Shown here: in pieces, positions 1 through 8,589 of the stretch
How positions within the stretch are numbered: the stretch's first letter is position 1
Layout of the letters: every line of letters begins with the position of its first letter
Assembly (NCBI GenBank): GCA_045627385.1
Contig: JAZQNO010000010.1
Span: forward strand, 52,185-116,184
Length of the DNA stretch: 64,000 nt
Direction of reading: 5' to 3'
Source of the DNA: UBA1757 sp045627385
GTDB lineage: Bacteria; Bacteroidota; Bacteroidia; Bacteroidales; UBA1402
The notes under the pieces: generated by a model
What the model saw: the letters and a program-made list of their open reading frames with translations, nothing else
The model's database searches: none
What the model was told of the DNA's origin: nothing
Translations under genes and position numbers: made by a program

Positions 1-489
1 GCAGTCGAAAAGATTGGCGAAGCAGAGCTTGCCGCCGCGGGCCAGAAACACCTGTATCTGAGACCCCGCATCGAAGATGACCATCTGGCTCTGCCGTCGG
101 CTGTGAGCCGTGGCGAAGCGGGCCATCAGGTAAGAGACCGGCAGGATGTAGTGCTTGGGGCTGACCTCCGAAAGCGCCTTTTCCAGCGTTTCGTCGGTTT
201 CGAAGCACATCTTCTGCAGACCGTCGCCCAAAGGCAGGCTGGCCAATGCCATCCCGTCCCGCTCCGGAAAATCGGGAAACAGGATGCGGAAGAAATCCGG
301 CTCCTGGGCGTCGAGGGGTAAAACGGCAAAACGCCCGGCTTCAGAAATGACCCGCAGCACTACATCGGTGTCACCCACCAGATGTTGCCGCCGGCATTCC
401 TCCCCGAACGTCTCTACCGTAAAATATCTTCCCGGACGGGATAATGACTGGAAGCCTTGTTTGCCGAAAAGCAGTAAGACCGATTTCAA
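1..489 (-). CDS. DUF3822 family protein (C-terminus cut off by window edge)
   Basis: The minus strand is open without a stop from 489 to the left edge, 163 codons. My translation begins LKSVLLLFGKQGFQSL and contains the stretch SQMVIFDAGSQIQVFLARGG, the beta-strand pattern of DUF3822, a Bacteroidota-only family with an actin/Hsp70-like fold and unknown function. In this phylum the gene usually sits beside rsmD and near a RecD-like helicase, which matches the helicase at 1280; rsmD would lie beyond the edge. No ATG lies near the beginning of the frame. The best start is the TTG at 489-487, directly after the stop of the upstream gene, which suggests translational coupling. The family call is from pattern memory and the start is inferred. 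Confidence 0.65.
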   Translation of the reverse strand, partial: MKSVLLLFGKQGFQSLSRPGRYFTVETFGEECRRQHLVGDTDVVLRVISEAGRFAVLPLDAQEPDFFRILFPDFPERDGMALASLPLGDGLQKMCFETDETLEKALSEVSPKHYILPVSYLMARFATAHSRRQSQMVIFDAGSQIQVFLARGGKLCFANLFDC

Positions 490-1167
490 TTATTCCCAGT
501 TACCGGCGTTGTTGTTGGCTTCGAAGATGTTACCGACCATCAGACCGGGATATTTGCCCAGCTTTTCGGCCGTCAGGCGCAGGTTGAGCACCTCCTGCTT
601 GTCCATGCCGTTGAGATAGACTTCGTAAGGAGTGTTGGCCTGGAACACGCGCACCAGCAGACCTGCGGCACCGGTCTGAACGTCACCGGCCTGCAGCTCG
701 AACTCTTCGTTGTTGGCTCCGAAAGGAACATAGCGCAGCGAATCGGCGGGGAAACTGGCGCCGAAGAGGGTGTCCTTCACATTGACATAGGTGGTTTCGC
801 GACGGAAACCTTCCAGACCCCACTTCTTGATTTCCCACTGGCGGCCTCTTTCCACGATGCGGGCGGCCTCCCATTCGGTCAGACCGTCTTCCAGCTGCTT
901 GTCGTTGAGGACGCCTTCCTTCAGCACGAAAGGAATGGAACCGTATTTCACAAAACCGATCAGCGTGTCGAAGTCGGCGGCGAAGATGCCGTTGGCGTTC
1001 TTGAAAGCGATCTGAGCGGTACGGATGTCAATCAGACGGGCGATGACGGCTTTGTCTCTGACGGCCTTTTCCTGATCGAAACGGATAGGGCGCATGATGC
1101 TGTCATAGCAGAGATAGGCCATCAGACAGATGGCAAGAACCAGCAACGTTCTGAAGAAGATTTTCAT
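490..1167 (-). CDS. Conserved membrane-anchored hypothetical protein, pseudopilin-like layout
   Basis: 225 residues. Residues 5-24 form one hydrophobic segment (FFRTLLVLAICLMAYLC), followed by a charged helix (EKAVRDKAVIARLIDIRTAQ) and then a soluble domain with FAADFDTLIGFVKYG. One N-terminal membrane helix running straight into an amphipathic helix and a small globular domain is the layout of type II/IV pseudopilins. No prepilin peptidase motif (G followed by FTLIE) is visible, so this is only a resemblance. It is probably inner-membrane anchored with the domain in the periplasm. It ends immediately before the DUF3822 gene and is likely co-transcribed with it. I do not know its function. 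Confidence 0.7.
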   Translation of the reverse strand: MKIFFRTLLVLAICLMAYLCYDSIMRPIRFDQEKAVRDKAVIARLIDIRTAQIAFKNANGIFAADFDTLIGFVKYGSIPFVLKEGVLNDKQLEDGLTEWEAARIVERGRQWEIKKWGLEGFRRETTYVNVKDTLFGASFPADSLRYVPFGANNEEFELQAGDVQTGAAGLLVRVFQANTPYEVYLNGMDKQEVLNLRLTAEKLGKYPGLMVGNIFEANNNAGNWE

Positions 1168-1279
1168 AAGTTCTTATTTTTTTGAGTTTTAATCGAAAAT
1201 GATGCAAATGAGACGGACAAAATTAGCACAAGTATTTGAATATCGCTACTTTTAAGGCGGAAAAATTTGTATTTGCCCG

Positions 1280-2701
1280 ATGACCGTCAACGAAATCAGA
1301 GCCAGCATTTTAGGACTGTTCGGATTCGCTCCCACCTCAGACCAGGAGCGGGCTCTGGACGGAATTCTCGCCATGATGGCCGATTCCGGGCCACGGCAGA
1401 CCTACGTCCTGAAGGGTTATGCCGGAACGGGCAAAACCACACTGCTGGCCGCGATTATCCGCTTTCTCGACCTTCAGCGTTACCCATGCGTGCTGATGGC
1501 GCCCACCGGCCGCGCTGCCAAAGTGCTGTCGGCCTACAGCGGCCATCCGGCCACCACCATCCACAAACGCATCTACCGCCAGAAGGAAGTCAACGGCCAG
1601 TTCGACGGCTTCGCCCTCAACGACAATCTCTACGACCGTGCCCTTTTCATTGTGGACGAGGCCTCTATGATTTCCAACAGCCAGGAGGACGCCTCGGTTT
1701 TCGGTTCGGGGCGACTGCTCGACGACCTGTGCCGCTATGTGTTCAAAGGCCGCTTCTGCAAACTCATCCTCATAGGAGACACCGCCCAGCTGCCGCCCGT
1801 AGGCCGCTCTGTCAGCCCGGCGCTCGACTTCAAGGTGCTGGAGTCGCTCGACCTGAATGTCCGCGGTCACGAACTGCGTCAGGTGGTGCGTCAGGCAGAG
1901 AACTCCCAGCTGCTTTCCGATGCCACAGACCTGCGTCTGCACATCGCCTCGGGCGAGGTGGCCGACCTGCCGCAGCTGTCTGTCAACCAGACTGATGTCA
2001 TCCGATTGCAGGGCGAAGACCTCATCGAAGTCATCACCGCCTCCTATCAGAATGTCGGCATGGACGAATGCCGGGTGGTCTGCCGCAGCAACAGGCGGGC
2101 CGTGCTTTACAACCTGGCCATCCGTTCGCGCATTCTCTACAAGGAAGAGGAACTTTCCACGGGCGACCTGCTGCTCGTGGCCAAGAACAACTATTTCTGG
2201 TCGCGCGAGTATCAGGAAGTCCCCTTCATCGCCAACGGCGACCTGGTCGAAGTCAGGCGTGTGCGCAAGACCTACGAGATGTACGGCTTCCGCTTTGCCG
2301 ATCTGGAGGTGCGCTTTCCCGAAACCGATTGGGAAATGGAGGTGCGCGTCATCCTCGACAGCCTTACGGCCGAAGCGCCGGCGCTGGACGAGGCATCCTG
2401 GCAGAAACTCTACACGCAGGTGACGGAGGACTATGCCCATCTGACCAACAAAAAGGAACTCTACGAGGCCCTTCGCCTGGATCCCTGGCTGAACGCGCTG
2501 CAGGTGAAGTACGGCTATGCGATGACCTGCCACAAGTCGCAGGGCGGACAATGGAAGCACATTTTCCTGGATCAGGGCTGGGTGACCGACGAAATGATGG
2601 GAGTGGAATACTACCGCTGGCTCTACACGGCCCTGACACGCGCCACCGAAAAGGTCTATCTGGTCAATTTCCGAGACGAATTCATCGCGCCTTCCCGATA
2701 A
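1280..2701 (+). CDS. RecD-like superfamily 1 DNA helicase / AAA ATPase
   Basis: 473 residues, an ATP-dependent helicase of the RecD/UvrD_C_2 type. The Walker A loop GYAGTGKTT is at residues 46-54 and the Walker B/DEAS motif (FIVDEASM) near 118-125. A later IGDTAQLPPVG segment is motif III. The C-terminal part carries MTCHKSQG and LYTALTRA, the UvrD-like C-terminal helicase motifs V-VI. It is shorter than RecD2 (about 700-800) because the N-terminal helix-hairpin-helix region is missing, as is usual for this Bacteroidota group. The role is probably DNA repair or replication-fork processing in the cytoplasm. The start is the first in-frame ATG, 112 nt from the divergent gene at 1167. The substrate is not visible from sequence. 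Confidence 0.88.
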   Translation: MTVNEIRASILGLFGFAPTSDQERALDGILAMMADSGPRQTYVLKGYAGTGKTTLLAAIIRFLDLQRYPCVLMAPTGRAAKVLSAYSGHPATTIHKRIYRQKEVNGQFDGFALNDNLYDRALFIVDEASMISNSQEDASVFGSGRLLDDLCRYVFKGRFCKLILIGDTAQLPPVGRSVSPALDFKVLESLDLNVRGHELRQVVRQAENSQLLSDATDLRLHIASGEVADLPQLSVNQTDVIRLQGEDLIEVITASYQNVGMDECRVVCRSNRRAVLYNLAIRSRILYKEEELSTGDLLLVAKNNYFWSREYQEVPFIANGDLVEVRRVRKTYEMYGFRFADLEVRFPETDWEMEVRVILDSLTAEAPALDEASWQKLYTQVTEDYAHLTNKKELYEALRLDPWLNALQVKYGYAMTCHKSQGGQWKHIFLDQGWVTDEMMGVEYYRWLYTALTRATEKVYLVNFRDEFIAPSR

Positions 2702-2735
2702 AACATTATTTTTGTCCGTCAGTTTGCTCCGGCCT

Positions 2736-3638
2736 ATGTATTATCTCCTCTATGCGCTTCTGTGGTTGATCAACCTCCTGCCTTTGAGAGTGTTGTATCT
2801 GCTTTCCGATCTTGCCTGGCTGTTGCTCCAGTATGTGGTCCGCTACCGTCGCAAAGTGGTCCGCCTCAATCTGACACGCTCGTTCCCCGAGAAGAGCCTG
2901 CCCGAAATCCGCCGCATCGAGCGCCGTTTCTACCGCCAGTTCTGCGATACGCTGGTGGAGGGAATCCACGGCATCACCATGTCACCCGAGCAGCTGAAGA
3001 AACACATGACATTCGGTAACACCAAAGCCATCGAAGACTATGTCAATCAGGGCAGCACGGTCATTCTCACCTCGGGCCACTACGGCAATTACGAATGGCT
3101 CACCGCCGTCAAACTTTTCTTCGAGACCGACGTGCCGATGTACACCGTCTACCGCCGCATCAAGTCGGCTCCTGTGGAAAAGCTGATGAACGCCATCCGT
3201 TCCAAATGGCTGAACGTCAACATAGACAAGAACGAATCGGTCAGAACCATCGAAACGAACCAGCGCAACGGCATTAGAGCCGTCTACGGGCTGGTGTCCG
3301 ACCAGAAACCCTCGCCAACCAATCCCAACCGCTGGTACTGGACGCGCTTCCTTCATCAGGACACGCCTTTTCTGACAGGCGCCGAACATTTCAGCGTCAA
3401 GTACGACTGCCCCGTCATGTACGGGCACGTCGAACGTCTGGCCAGAGGCCGTTACCATTGCGAGTTCGAACTGCTGGCCGAACATCCGGCCGCACTGCAG
3501 CCCGGAGAACTGACGGAACTCTTCGCCCGCCGCTTGGAAAAAGATCTGATGGAAGCGCCCGAATACTGGCTTTGGACGCACAAACGCTGGAAATACGCCG
3601 TTCCCGAAGGCGGCATTCCCAAACCCAGACGCTATTGA
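2736..3638 (+). CDS. Lipid A biosynthesis (LpxL/HtrB-type) acyltransferase
   Basis: 300 residues from the ATG at 2736. An in-frame TTG at 2712 would add eight residues, but the ATG gives the usual N-terminal hydrophobic anchor (YYLLYALLWLINLLPL). The catalytic H-x4-E motif of the family is present as HYGNYE at residues 115-120. It is followed by GLVSDQKPSP and later by TGAEHFSVKYDCPVMYG, as in lauroyl/myristoyl transferases that add secondary acyl chains to lipid A at the inner-membrane inner face. It lies 34 nt after the helicase on the same strand and convergent with fabG. The acceptor and chain length cannot be told; it could instead acylate another lipid. Confidence 0.88.
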   Translation: MYYLLYALLWLINLLPLRVLYLLSDLAWLLLQYVVRYRRKVVRLNLTRSFPEKSLPEIRRIERRFYRQFCDTLVEGIHGITMSPEQLKKHMTFGNTKAIEDYVNQGSTVILTSGHYGNYEWLTAVKLFFETDVPMYTVYRRIKSAPVEKLMNAIRSKWLNVNIDKNESVRTIETNQRNGIRAVYGLVSDQKPSPTNPNRWYWTRFLHQDTPFLTGAEHFSVKYDCPVMYGHVERLARGRYHCEFELLAEHPAALQPGELTELFARRLEKDLMEAPEYWLWTHKRWKYAVPEGGIPKPRRY

Positions 3639-3651
3639 ACCCGGAGGCGGC

Positions 3652-4392
3652 TTACATAGCGCCGTCTATCTGGATGACCTGTCCGCTGATGTAGGAAGAA
3701 CGGTCGGAAGCCAGGAATGTGGCCAGTTCGGCTATGTCTTCAGGCGTGCCGCCACGGCGCAGAGGAATGCGCTGCAGCCAGCTCTGACGGATTTCCTCGC
3801 TCATCTGCGCGGTCATTTCGGTGATGATGAATCCGGGAGCGATGGCATTGGCGCGGATTCCCTTGGGCCCCATCTCCTTGGCAATCGATTTGGCCAGCGC
3901 AATCATACCCGCCTTGGAAGCCGAGTAATTGCATTGTCCGGCATTGCCGGCCACACCCACCACCGACGACATGTTGACGATGCTGCCGCCTTTCTGGCGC
4001 ATCATCACAGGCACCACGGCATGACAGAAATTGAAAGCCGATTTCAGATTGACATTGATGACGCTGTCCCACTGGGCCTCGGTCATACGCATCAGCAGGC
4101 CGTCGCGGGTGATGCCGGCGTTGTTGACCAGGGCGTCGATGCGGCCGAAATCGGCCACGATCTTCTTGACGGTTTCCTGGGTTTGCTCAAAGTCGGCGGC
4201 ATTGGAGACATAGCCCTTGACCTTCACTCCGAAAGCGGCGATTTCCTCGCAAGTGCGGGTGAAGTTCTCATCTTCCTGCAAATCGGTGAAAGCGATGTCG
4301 GCACCTTCCTGCGCGAATTTCAAGGCGACAGCCTTGCCGATGCCTCTGGCGGCTCCCGTGATGAGAGCGGTTTTGTTGTCGAGTAAACCCAT
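3652..4392 (-). CDS. fabG: 3-oxoacyl-[acyl-carrier-protein] reductase FabG
   Basis: 246 residues, the standard FabG length. It is a short-chain dehydrogenase that reduces 3-oxoacyl-ACP with NADPH in fatty acid elongation, in the cytoplasm. The cofactor loop TGAARGIG is at 12-19, NNAG at 90-93, and the catalytic Ser-Tyr-Lys set at S142/S143, Y156 and K160 (NYSASK). The C-terminus has the typical PEDIAELATFLASD and SYISGQVIQIDGAM. It lies five bases downstream of fabK, so two successive steps of the fatty acid cycle are co-transcribed. It is the last gene of the minus-strand train and converges with the acyltransferase at 3638. Confidence 0.95.
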   Translation of the reverse strand: MGLLDNKTALITGAARGIGKAVALKFAQEGADIAFTDLQEDENFTRTCEEIAAFGVKVKGYVSNAADFEQTQETVKKIVADFGRIDALVNNAGITRDGLLMRMTEAQWDSVINVNLKSAFNFCHAVVPVMMRQKGGSIVNMSSVVGVAGNAGQCNYSASKAGMIALAKSIAKEMGPKGIRANAIAPGFIITEMTAQMSEEIRQSWLQRIPLRRGGTPEDIAELATFLASDRSSYISGQVIQIDGAM

Positions 4393-4397
4393 AGTGA

Positions 4398-5336
4398 TTA
4401 TTTTGTAAATGTTCGAATCGTTTGGTCGGCACCCTTCAGGATGTCGTCGATGATGTCCTTGGCCGAACCGCGGCGGGCCACCAGTCCGGCACTCTGTCCG
4501 GCCATGAAACTGCCTGTCTGCAGATCGCCGTCTTCCACGGCGCGCCGCAGCGAACCCGTACCGAAAGCCAGGGCTTCCTGATTGCTGATGACGGCCTTGC
4601 GCTCCATTTCCGCATATTTGCGGGTGAAAGGCGATTTGAGCGCCCGTACCGGATGGCCCAGAAACTTGCCCGTGACAATGGTGTCGCTGTCATGAGCTTT
4701 GAGTATCTTTTCCTTGTAGACCTCGCTGATGCGGCATTCGTCGGCCACCAGGAAACAGGTGCCGCACTGGATGCCCTGTGCGCCCAGCATCAGCGCCGCT
4801 GCCAGCCCGCGGCCGTCGGCGATGCCTCCGGCCGCAATCACCGGAATGCTGACCGCGTCGCAGACCTGCGGCACCAGCGCAATCGTGTTCATTTCTCCGA
4901 TATGCCCGCCCGATTCTCCGCCTTCGGCAATCACGGCACAGGCGCCCATCCGTTCGGCGCGAATGGCTATGGCGCAGGAACCGACCACCGGAATCACCTT
5001 GATGCCGGCTTCCAGCCAGGATTTCATATAGGGAGTGGGCAGACCGGCTCCGGTCGTGACCACCGGCACCCGTTCTTCGGCCACTATGGCGGCCACTTCG
5101 GGCACGTTGTCGGCCATCAGCATGATGTTGACACCAAAGGTGCGGTCGGTCAGCCGACGGCAGAGGCGGATCTCTTCGCGAACCGCTTCCGCATCGGTAT
5201 TGATGGCCGAAATGATGCCCAGTCCGCCGGCGTTGCTCACTGCCGCAGCCAGACGGGCATCGGCAATCCAGGCCATGCCCCCCTGAAAGATGGGACAGTC
5301 CAGTCGGAGCATCCGGCAGATATCAGTCCTTATCAT
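4398..5336 (-). CDS. fabK: Enoyl-ACP reductase FabK (FMN-dependent, enoyl reductase II)
   Basis: 312 residues of the nitronate monooxygenase/FabK TIM-barrel family. The N-terminus PIFQGGMAWIADARLAAAVS and the AEGGESGGHIGEM motif are those of FabK; H145 matches the catalytic histidine of the streptococcal enzyme. VIAAGGIADGRG and QCGTCFLVADEC form the FMN phosphate-binding region. The enzyme carries out the last reduction of each fatty acid elongation cycle in the cytoplasm. The direct link to fabG supports FabK over a true nitronate monooxygenase. Its start overlaps the end of the CpXC gene by 14 nt, implying coupled translation. FabK-type reductases are insensitive to triclosan (known for the family). 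Confidence 0.9.
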   Translation of the reverse strand: MIRTDICRMLRLDCPIFQGGMAWIADARLAAAVSNAGGLGIISAINTDAEAVREEIRLCRRLTDRTFGVNIMLMADNVPEVAAIVAEERVPVVTTGAGLPTPYMKSWLEAGIKVIPVVGSCAIAIRAERMGACAVIAEGGESGGHIGEMNTIALVPQVCDAVSIPVIAAGGIADGRGLAAALMLGAQGIQCGTCFLVADECRISEVYKEKILKAHDSDTIVTGKFLGHPVRALKSPFTRKYAEMERKAVISNQEALAFGTGSLRRAVEDGDLQTGSFMAGQSAGLVARRGSAKDIIDDILKGADQTIRTFTK

Positions 5337-6036
5337 CGGTCTTCTTCATTTTGGCATCAATCCAGTCGTAGCAGACATGCTTGATGGTGTTCTTTTCTTC
5401 CTTGAAACGCTTGTCGATGACCAGTTTCTGCAGACACTGCTGATAAAGGTCCATGCTGATGCCGAAGCGCTGTTCGACGCTTCCCTTGGGAGAAGTGACG
5501 GTGAAGACCAGCTGTTCGCCGTCTTCGCTCAGACTGGTGAACCAGATGCCGCGGCCAATGAAATGGTTAGGCTCGATGACACGGCTGTCTTCGGGCGTCT
5601 CGCCGCTGCGGATGCCTACGATGCCGTTGCGGATGAAATACTTGATCAGCTCGATGACAATGTCCGACAGGCCTTCTTCGAAAATGAAGAGTTTCTCCTT
5701 GAGCGGCAGAATGCCGTGCACATAGCGCAGCTTGTAAGTCTTGTTGAACTGCTCGAAAGCCGGCTCGTCGGGAAACGAGTCTTCTTCGATGTCGGTCTCG
5801 TCCGCCTTGTGGTCGAAAAACAGCATGAACTGAGCGGTCGGATCGTGATAAAGCGTGCCGTAAGTGATATAGGCCTTATGTCCGCAATGGGGACAAGTCC
5901 AAGCGAACAGCGATTCATCGAGCAGCTTTTCCTTCAGTTCGGGATCGGTGTCGGCGTTGATGCTGTCCCAGATGACGAATTCGCCCCGGGTACCGCATTT
6001 CGGACAAGTGAGTTGTTCGTGACGATGTTGTGACAT
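5323..6036 (-). CDS. CpXC domain protein (zinc-ribbon-like)
   Basis: 237 residues from the ATG at 6036. An ATG at 6066 in the same frame would add ten residues but touches the end of the GH28 gene, and the later ATG has the purine-rich AAAGGA directly before it. The N-terminus carries two Cys pairs, LTCPKCGTRGEF and WTCPHCGHKAYI, which define the CpXC domain and probably bind one zinc. The rest is an all-cytoplasmic alpha/beta region with DIVIELIKYFIRNGIVG. The function of CpXC proteins is unknown. It overlaps fabK by 14 nt, so it belongs to that operon, but nothing in its sequence ties it to lipid synthesis. Confidence 0.8.
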   Translation of the reverse strand: MSQHRHEQLTCPKCGTRGEFVIWDSINADTDPELKEKLLDESLFAWTCPHCGHKAYITYGTLYHDPTAQFMLFFDHKADETDIEEDSFPDEPAFEQFNKTYKLRYVHGILPLKEKLFIFEEGLSDIVIELIKYFIRNGIVGIRSGETPEDSRVIEPNHFIGRGIWFTSLSEDGEQLVFTVTSPKGSVEQRFGISMDLYQQCLQKLVIDKRFKEEKNTIKHVCYDWIDAKMKKTDDKD

Positions 6037-6054
6037 TCCTTTCGGTTTGGGGAG

Positions 6055-6062
6055 CAAAGGTA
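6055..6062 (-). promoter_or_regulatory. Possible Bacteroidota -7 element before the CpXC-fabK-fabG genes
   Basis: On the minus strand this reads TACCTTTG, a full match to TAnnTTTG, 19 nt upstream of the chosen CpXC start. No TTTG lies at the expected 19-20 nt upstream spacing, so only half of the promoter pattern is visible. If real, it gives the fatty acid genes a transcript separate from GH28. Confidence 0.35.
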
Positions 6063-6066
6063 GCAA

Positions 6067-7467
6067 TTATTCGCCAATTCGGATGTCGTTCACCGTCACC
6101 GAGTCGATGATGTCCGGATTCCAGGCCACGTTCTTCGTTTTCAGTTCGAGCCTCTCAAAGGTGAAATCGCTCAAGCTGTACTGGTCGGATGCCTCCACAT
6201 TGAACCAGGTGCCGCACTCCATCCCGATGTCTTTCAGCGTGATATGGCTGGCGTAGGAAATGGGGATGTCCGTCCGGCCCTTCAGGTCGAAGAACTGGGT
6301 CCAGGGACGGATGTACAGAAAATGGTTGGTGTTGCCGCTGATGTTTTCCACCAGAATGTATTCGTACAGTTGAGGCGTGTCGGGACGCATCTTCAGCCAC
6401 AGCAGGCGGTTGCAGTTGTCAAGACGGCAACGGCGCAGCACGATGTTGCGGTCATGAATGGATTCGCTGCCGCAGGTGAGAGCGCCGTGGCAGAATCCAT
6501 AGACACAGTCTTCGATAACGATTTCAGTATTCTCGCCGTTGTTTGGATCCTGATCGGCCCAAGGGCCTTTTCCACCCTTCAGAGCCACGGCATCGTCGTT
6601 GACTTCCATATAGCACGACTTGACCAGCACCTTGCGGCAGACATCGATGTCGATGGCATCGGTGCTGGGAGCCTTCACGGGAGCGGCCGGCGAAAAGAAG
6701 ACCACCCCGAGAATCTTCACCGCTTCACAGCGGTAGAGATGGCAGGTCCAGAAAGGCGAATTGATGAGATGGACACCCTGGATGCGCACATTGCGGCAAT
6801 TCGACAGATAGAGCAGACGCGGACGCATCTCATCCATGTTGGTGCACTGAGGATTCCATTTTCGGCGCAGCCAGAAAGCCTTCCAGTAGCGCAGACCGTT
6901 TCCGTCGATGGTGCCCGGACCGCTGATGCTGAATCCGTCCAGTCCGTCGGCATTGACGAGAGCTGCGAAATAGCGCAGACTCTGGCCCTCCATACGGGTG
7001 TCGACCACAGGAAAATCGCTGATGTCGTCGCTGCCTTTCAGGCGGGCGCCTTCTTCCAGATAGAGGTGAGTGCCGGGTTTGAAGAACAGAGAACCGCTCA
7101 GGAAAGTGCCTTTGGGAATCACAATCACACCGCCGCCGTTTTCGGCCGCCAGATCGATGACAGCCTGAATGGCCTCGGTCTGAACCAGACTGCTGTCGCG
7201 CCTGACACCGTTGCGGCAGATGTTGTAGCGTCTGCCTTCGGGTTCGCGCAAGAGGTTGTCGGTGCGAAACCATTCGTCCACAGCCGTACCGTCGGGCCAT
7301 TCGACAAAATCGGCATCCAGATCGGTCCTGATTTCAGGTGCCTGAATCTGACAGACGTTTTTGCCCTTGCCGATGTATCGGCCGAGTACGGTGCCCACCA
7401 GATAGCCGACGCCGAAGCAGAGAACAATGATGAAAACGGTACGGTATACGATTCTTGTCTTGTTCAT
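6067..7467 (-). CDS. Glycoside hydrolase family 28 (polygalacturonase-like), membrane-anchored
   Basis: 466 residues from the ATG at 7467; upstream codons in the frame lie inside the nitroreductase gene and are not part of it. An N-terminal segment (TVFIIVLCFGVGYLVGTVLG) anchors or exports the protein. The parallel beta-helix signatures of GH28 are present: TDAIDID (NTD-type motif), NDDAVALKGG (catalytic Asp pair), CHGALTCGSE (GHG motif with Cys for Gly) and WLKM (RIK-like). Such enzymes cleave galacturonic acid-containing pectin or rhamnogalacturonan. The N-terminal GVIVIPKGTFLSGSLFFKPG region is typical of Bacteroidota exo-type members. It has no SusCD neighbours and is packed among housekeeping genes. 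Exact substrate and linkage are unknown. Confidence 0.88.
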   Translation of the reverse strand: MNKTRIVYRTVFIIVLCFGVGYLVGTVLGRYIGKGKNVCQIQAPEIRTDLDADFVEWPDGTAVDEWFRTDNLLREPEGRRYNICRNGVRRDSSLVQTEAIQAVIDLAAENGGGVIVIPKGTFLSGSLFFKPGTHLYLEEGARLKGSDDISDFPVVDTRMEGQSLRYFAALVNADGLDGFSISGPGTIDGNGLRYWKAFWLRRKWNPQCTNMDEMRPRLLYLSNCRNVRIQGVHLINSPFWTCHLYRCEAVKILGVVFFSPAAPVKAPSTDAIDIDVCRKVLVKSCYMEVNDDAVALKGGKGPWADQDPNNGENTEIVIEDCVYGFCHGALTCGSESIHDRNIVLRRCRLDNCNRLLWLKMRPDTPQLYEYILVENISGNTNHFLYIRPWTQFFDLKGRTDIPISYASHITLKDIGMECGTWFNVEASDQYSLSDFTFERLELKTKNVAWNPDIIDSVTVNDIRIGE

Positions 7468-7468
7468 A

Positions 7469-8104
7469 TCATTTGATGATGAGGTCTTCCAATTTGATTT
7501 TGGGAACATAGTGGATGCCGTCCTGTCGGTAGTAACGCAGACTGTCACCTTGGGCGACTTCCACCATTTCAATCTGTTCGGTACCCTTGCCGATGGCCAG
7601 CAACAGAAGAGGCCGGAGGGAGAGATGGAGTTCGCGGCAGACCGCTTCCTTGTCGAAGGCGCCGATGCAAATGCCGTTGAGACCCATTTCGACGGCTTTC
7701 AGCAGAATGGACTGCGCGGCAATGCCCAGGTCTATGTCGACATAGCGGCTTTCCTCTTCGGTGGAACAGATGGCGATGAAGGCATTCGGTACGGTGCCCG
7801 GCAGAGGCAGATGCAACTCAGGCAGAGCGCCGCCAAGACGAATCAGAGGTGCGATTCTGGCAGCCTCTTCACCACAGGCCAGACGGTAGCGGAGCACCTG
7901 CTGGTTGCGGGCGGAAGGAATCTTGTTGCAGACAGCCACCATCCGGCGCAACTGGTCTTCGCTGACGCGGTACGAAGCGTCGAAACCCCGATAACTGCGG
8001 TTGCGGGCAATCAACTGACTCAGGCTGGGTTGCAGTTTGCCTGCAGGTTTCCCCGACTTGGCCAAATGTTCATCCATCTTATTTCCCAAATAATTGTCTG
8101 CCAT
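7469..8104 (-). CDS. Nitroreductase family flavoprotein
   Basis: 211 residues starting at the ATG at 8104; an in-frame TTG at 8113 is a weaker alternative that overlaps the ispF stop. The sequence shows the FMN-binding nitroreductase pattern: LIARNRSYRGF near the N-terminus, CNKIPSARNQQ (phosphate-binding SARN), and later DIDLGIAAQSILLKAVEMGLNGICIGAFD, the core helix and glycine-rich turn. These are cytoplasmic, NAD(P)H-dependent, FMN-containing oxidoreductases with wide substrate ranges. It lies one base before GH28 and five after ispF, so it is part of the operon. The natural substrate is unknown. Confidence 0.9.
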   Translation of the reverse strand: MADNYLGNKMDEHLAKSGKPAGKLQPSLSQLIARNRSYRGFDASYRVSEDQLRRMVAVCNKIPSARNQQVLRYRLACGEEAARIAPLIRLGGALPELHLPLPGTVPNAFIAICSTEEESRYVDIDLGIAAQSILLKAVEMGLNGICIGAFDKEAVCRELHLSLRPLLLLAIGKGTEQIEMVEVAQGDSLRYYRQDGIHYVPKIKLEDLIIK

Positions 8105-8109
8105 CTTGT

Positions 8110-8589
8110 TCAATCTTTTCCAATCAGGGCAACGGCCAGAGCGGCAATGCCTTCTTCGCGGCCGGTGAAACCCAGACGTTCGGTGGTGGTGGCCTTGACG
8201 GACACATCCTCCGGCTCGAGATTCATCAGCGGAGCCAGGCAGGCCTGCATGGAGGGAATGTGGGCTTTCAGCTTGGGCCGTTCGGCGCAGACGGTAGCGT
8301 CGACGTTGACGATATGCCAGCCTTTCTCGGCCAGCAGAGCCACCGTCTTCTGCAGCAGAATCTTGCTGTCGATGCCGTCGAAATCGGCCGAAGTGTCGGG
8401 AAAATGATAGCCTATGTCGCGCAATGCGGCGGCGCCCAGAAGCGCATCGCAGATGGCGTGGATGAGCACGTCCGCGTCGGAATGGCCCAGAAGACCTCTG
8501 TCGTTGGGAATCTCCACACCGCCCAGAAACAGCTTGCGGCCTTCGGCAAAGCGGTGGACGTCAATTCCCTGTCCGATTCTCAGTTTCAT
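8110..8589 (-). CDS. ispF: 2-C-methyl-D-erythritol 2,4-cyclodiphosphate synthase IspF
   Basis: 159 residues, the normal length. IspF makes the cyclic diphosphate intermediate of the MEP isoprenoid pathway in the cytoplasm as a zinc-dependent trimer. The N-terminus RIGQGIDVHRF carries the metal-binding DVH (D10, H12), followed by LGGVEIP, GLLGHSDADVLIHA (second metal histidine) and IGYHFPDT. The C-terminal SVKATTTERLGFTGREEGIAA is the family signature. It overlaps the end of porV by four bases (ATGA). No other MEP pathway gene is in the window. Confidence 0.97.
   Translation of the reverse strand: MKLRIGQGIDVHRFAEGRKLFLGGVEIPNDRGLLGHSDADVLIHAICDALLGAAALRDIGYHFPDTSADFDGIDSKILLQKTVALLAEKGWHIVNVDATVCAERPKLKAHIPSMQACLAPLMNLEPEDVSVKATTTERLGFTGREEGIAALAVALIGKD

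Noticed and set aside
4398..5336. Nitronate monooxygenase for the fabK gene
   Set aside because: Same superfamily, but the ESGGHIG motif and the five-base link to fabG favour FabK.
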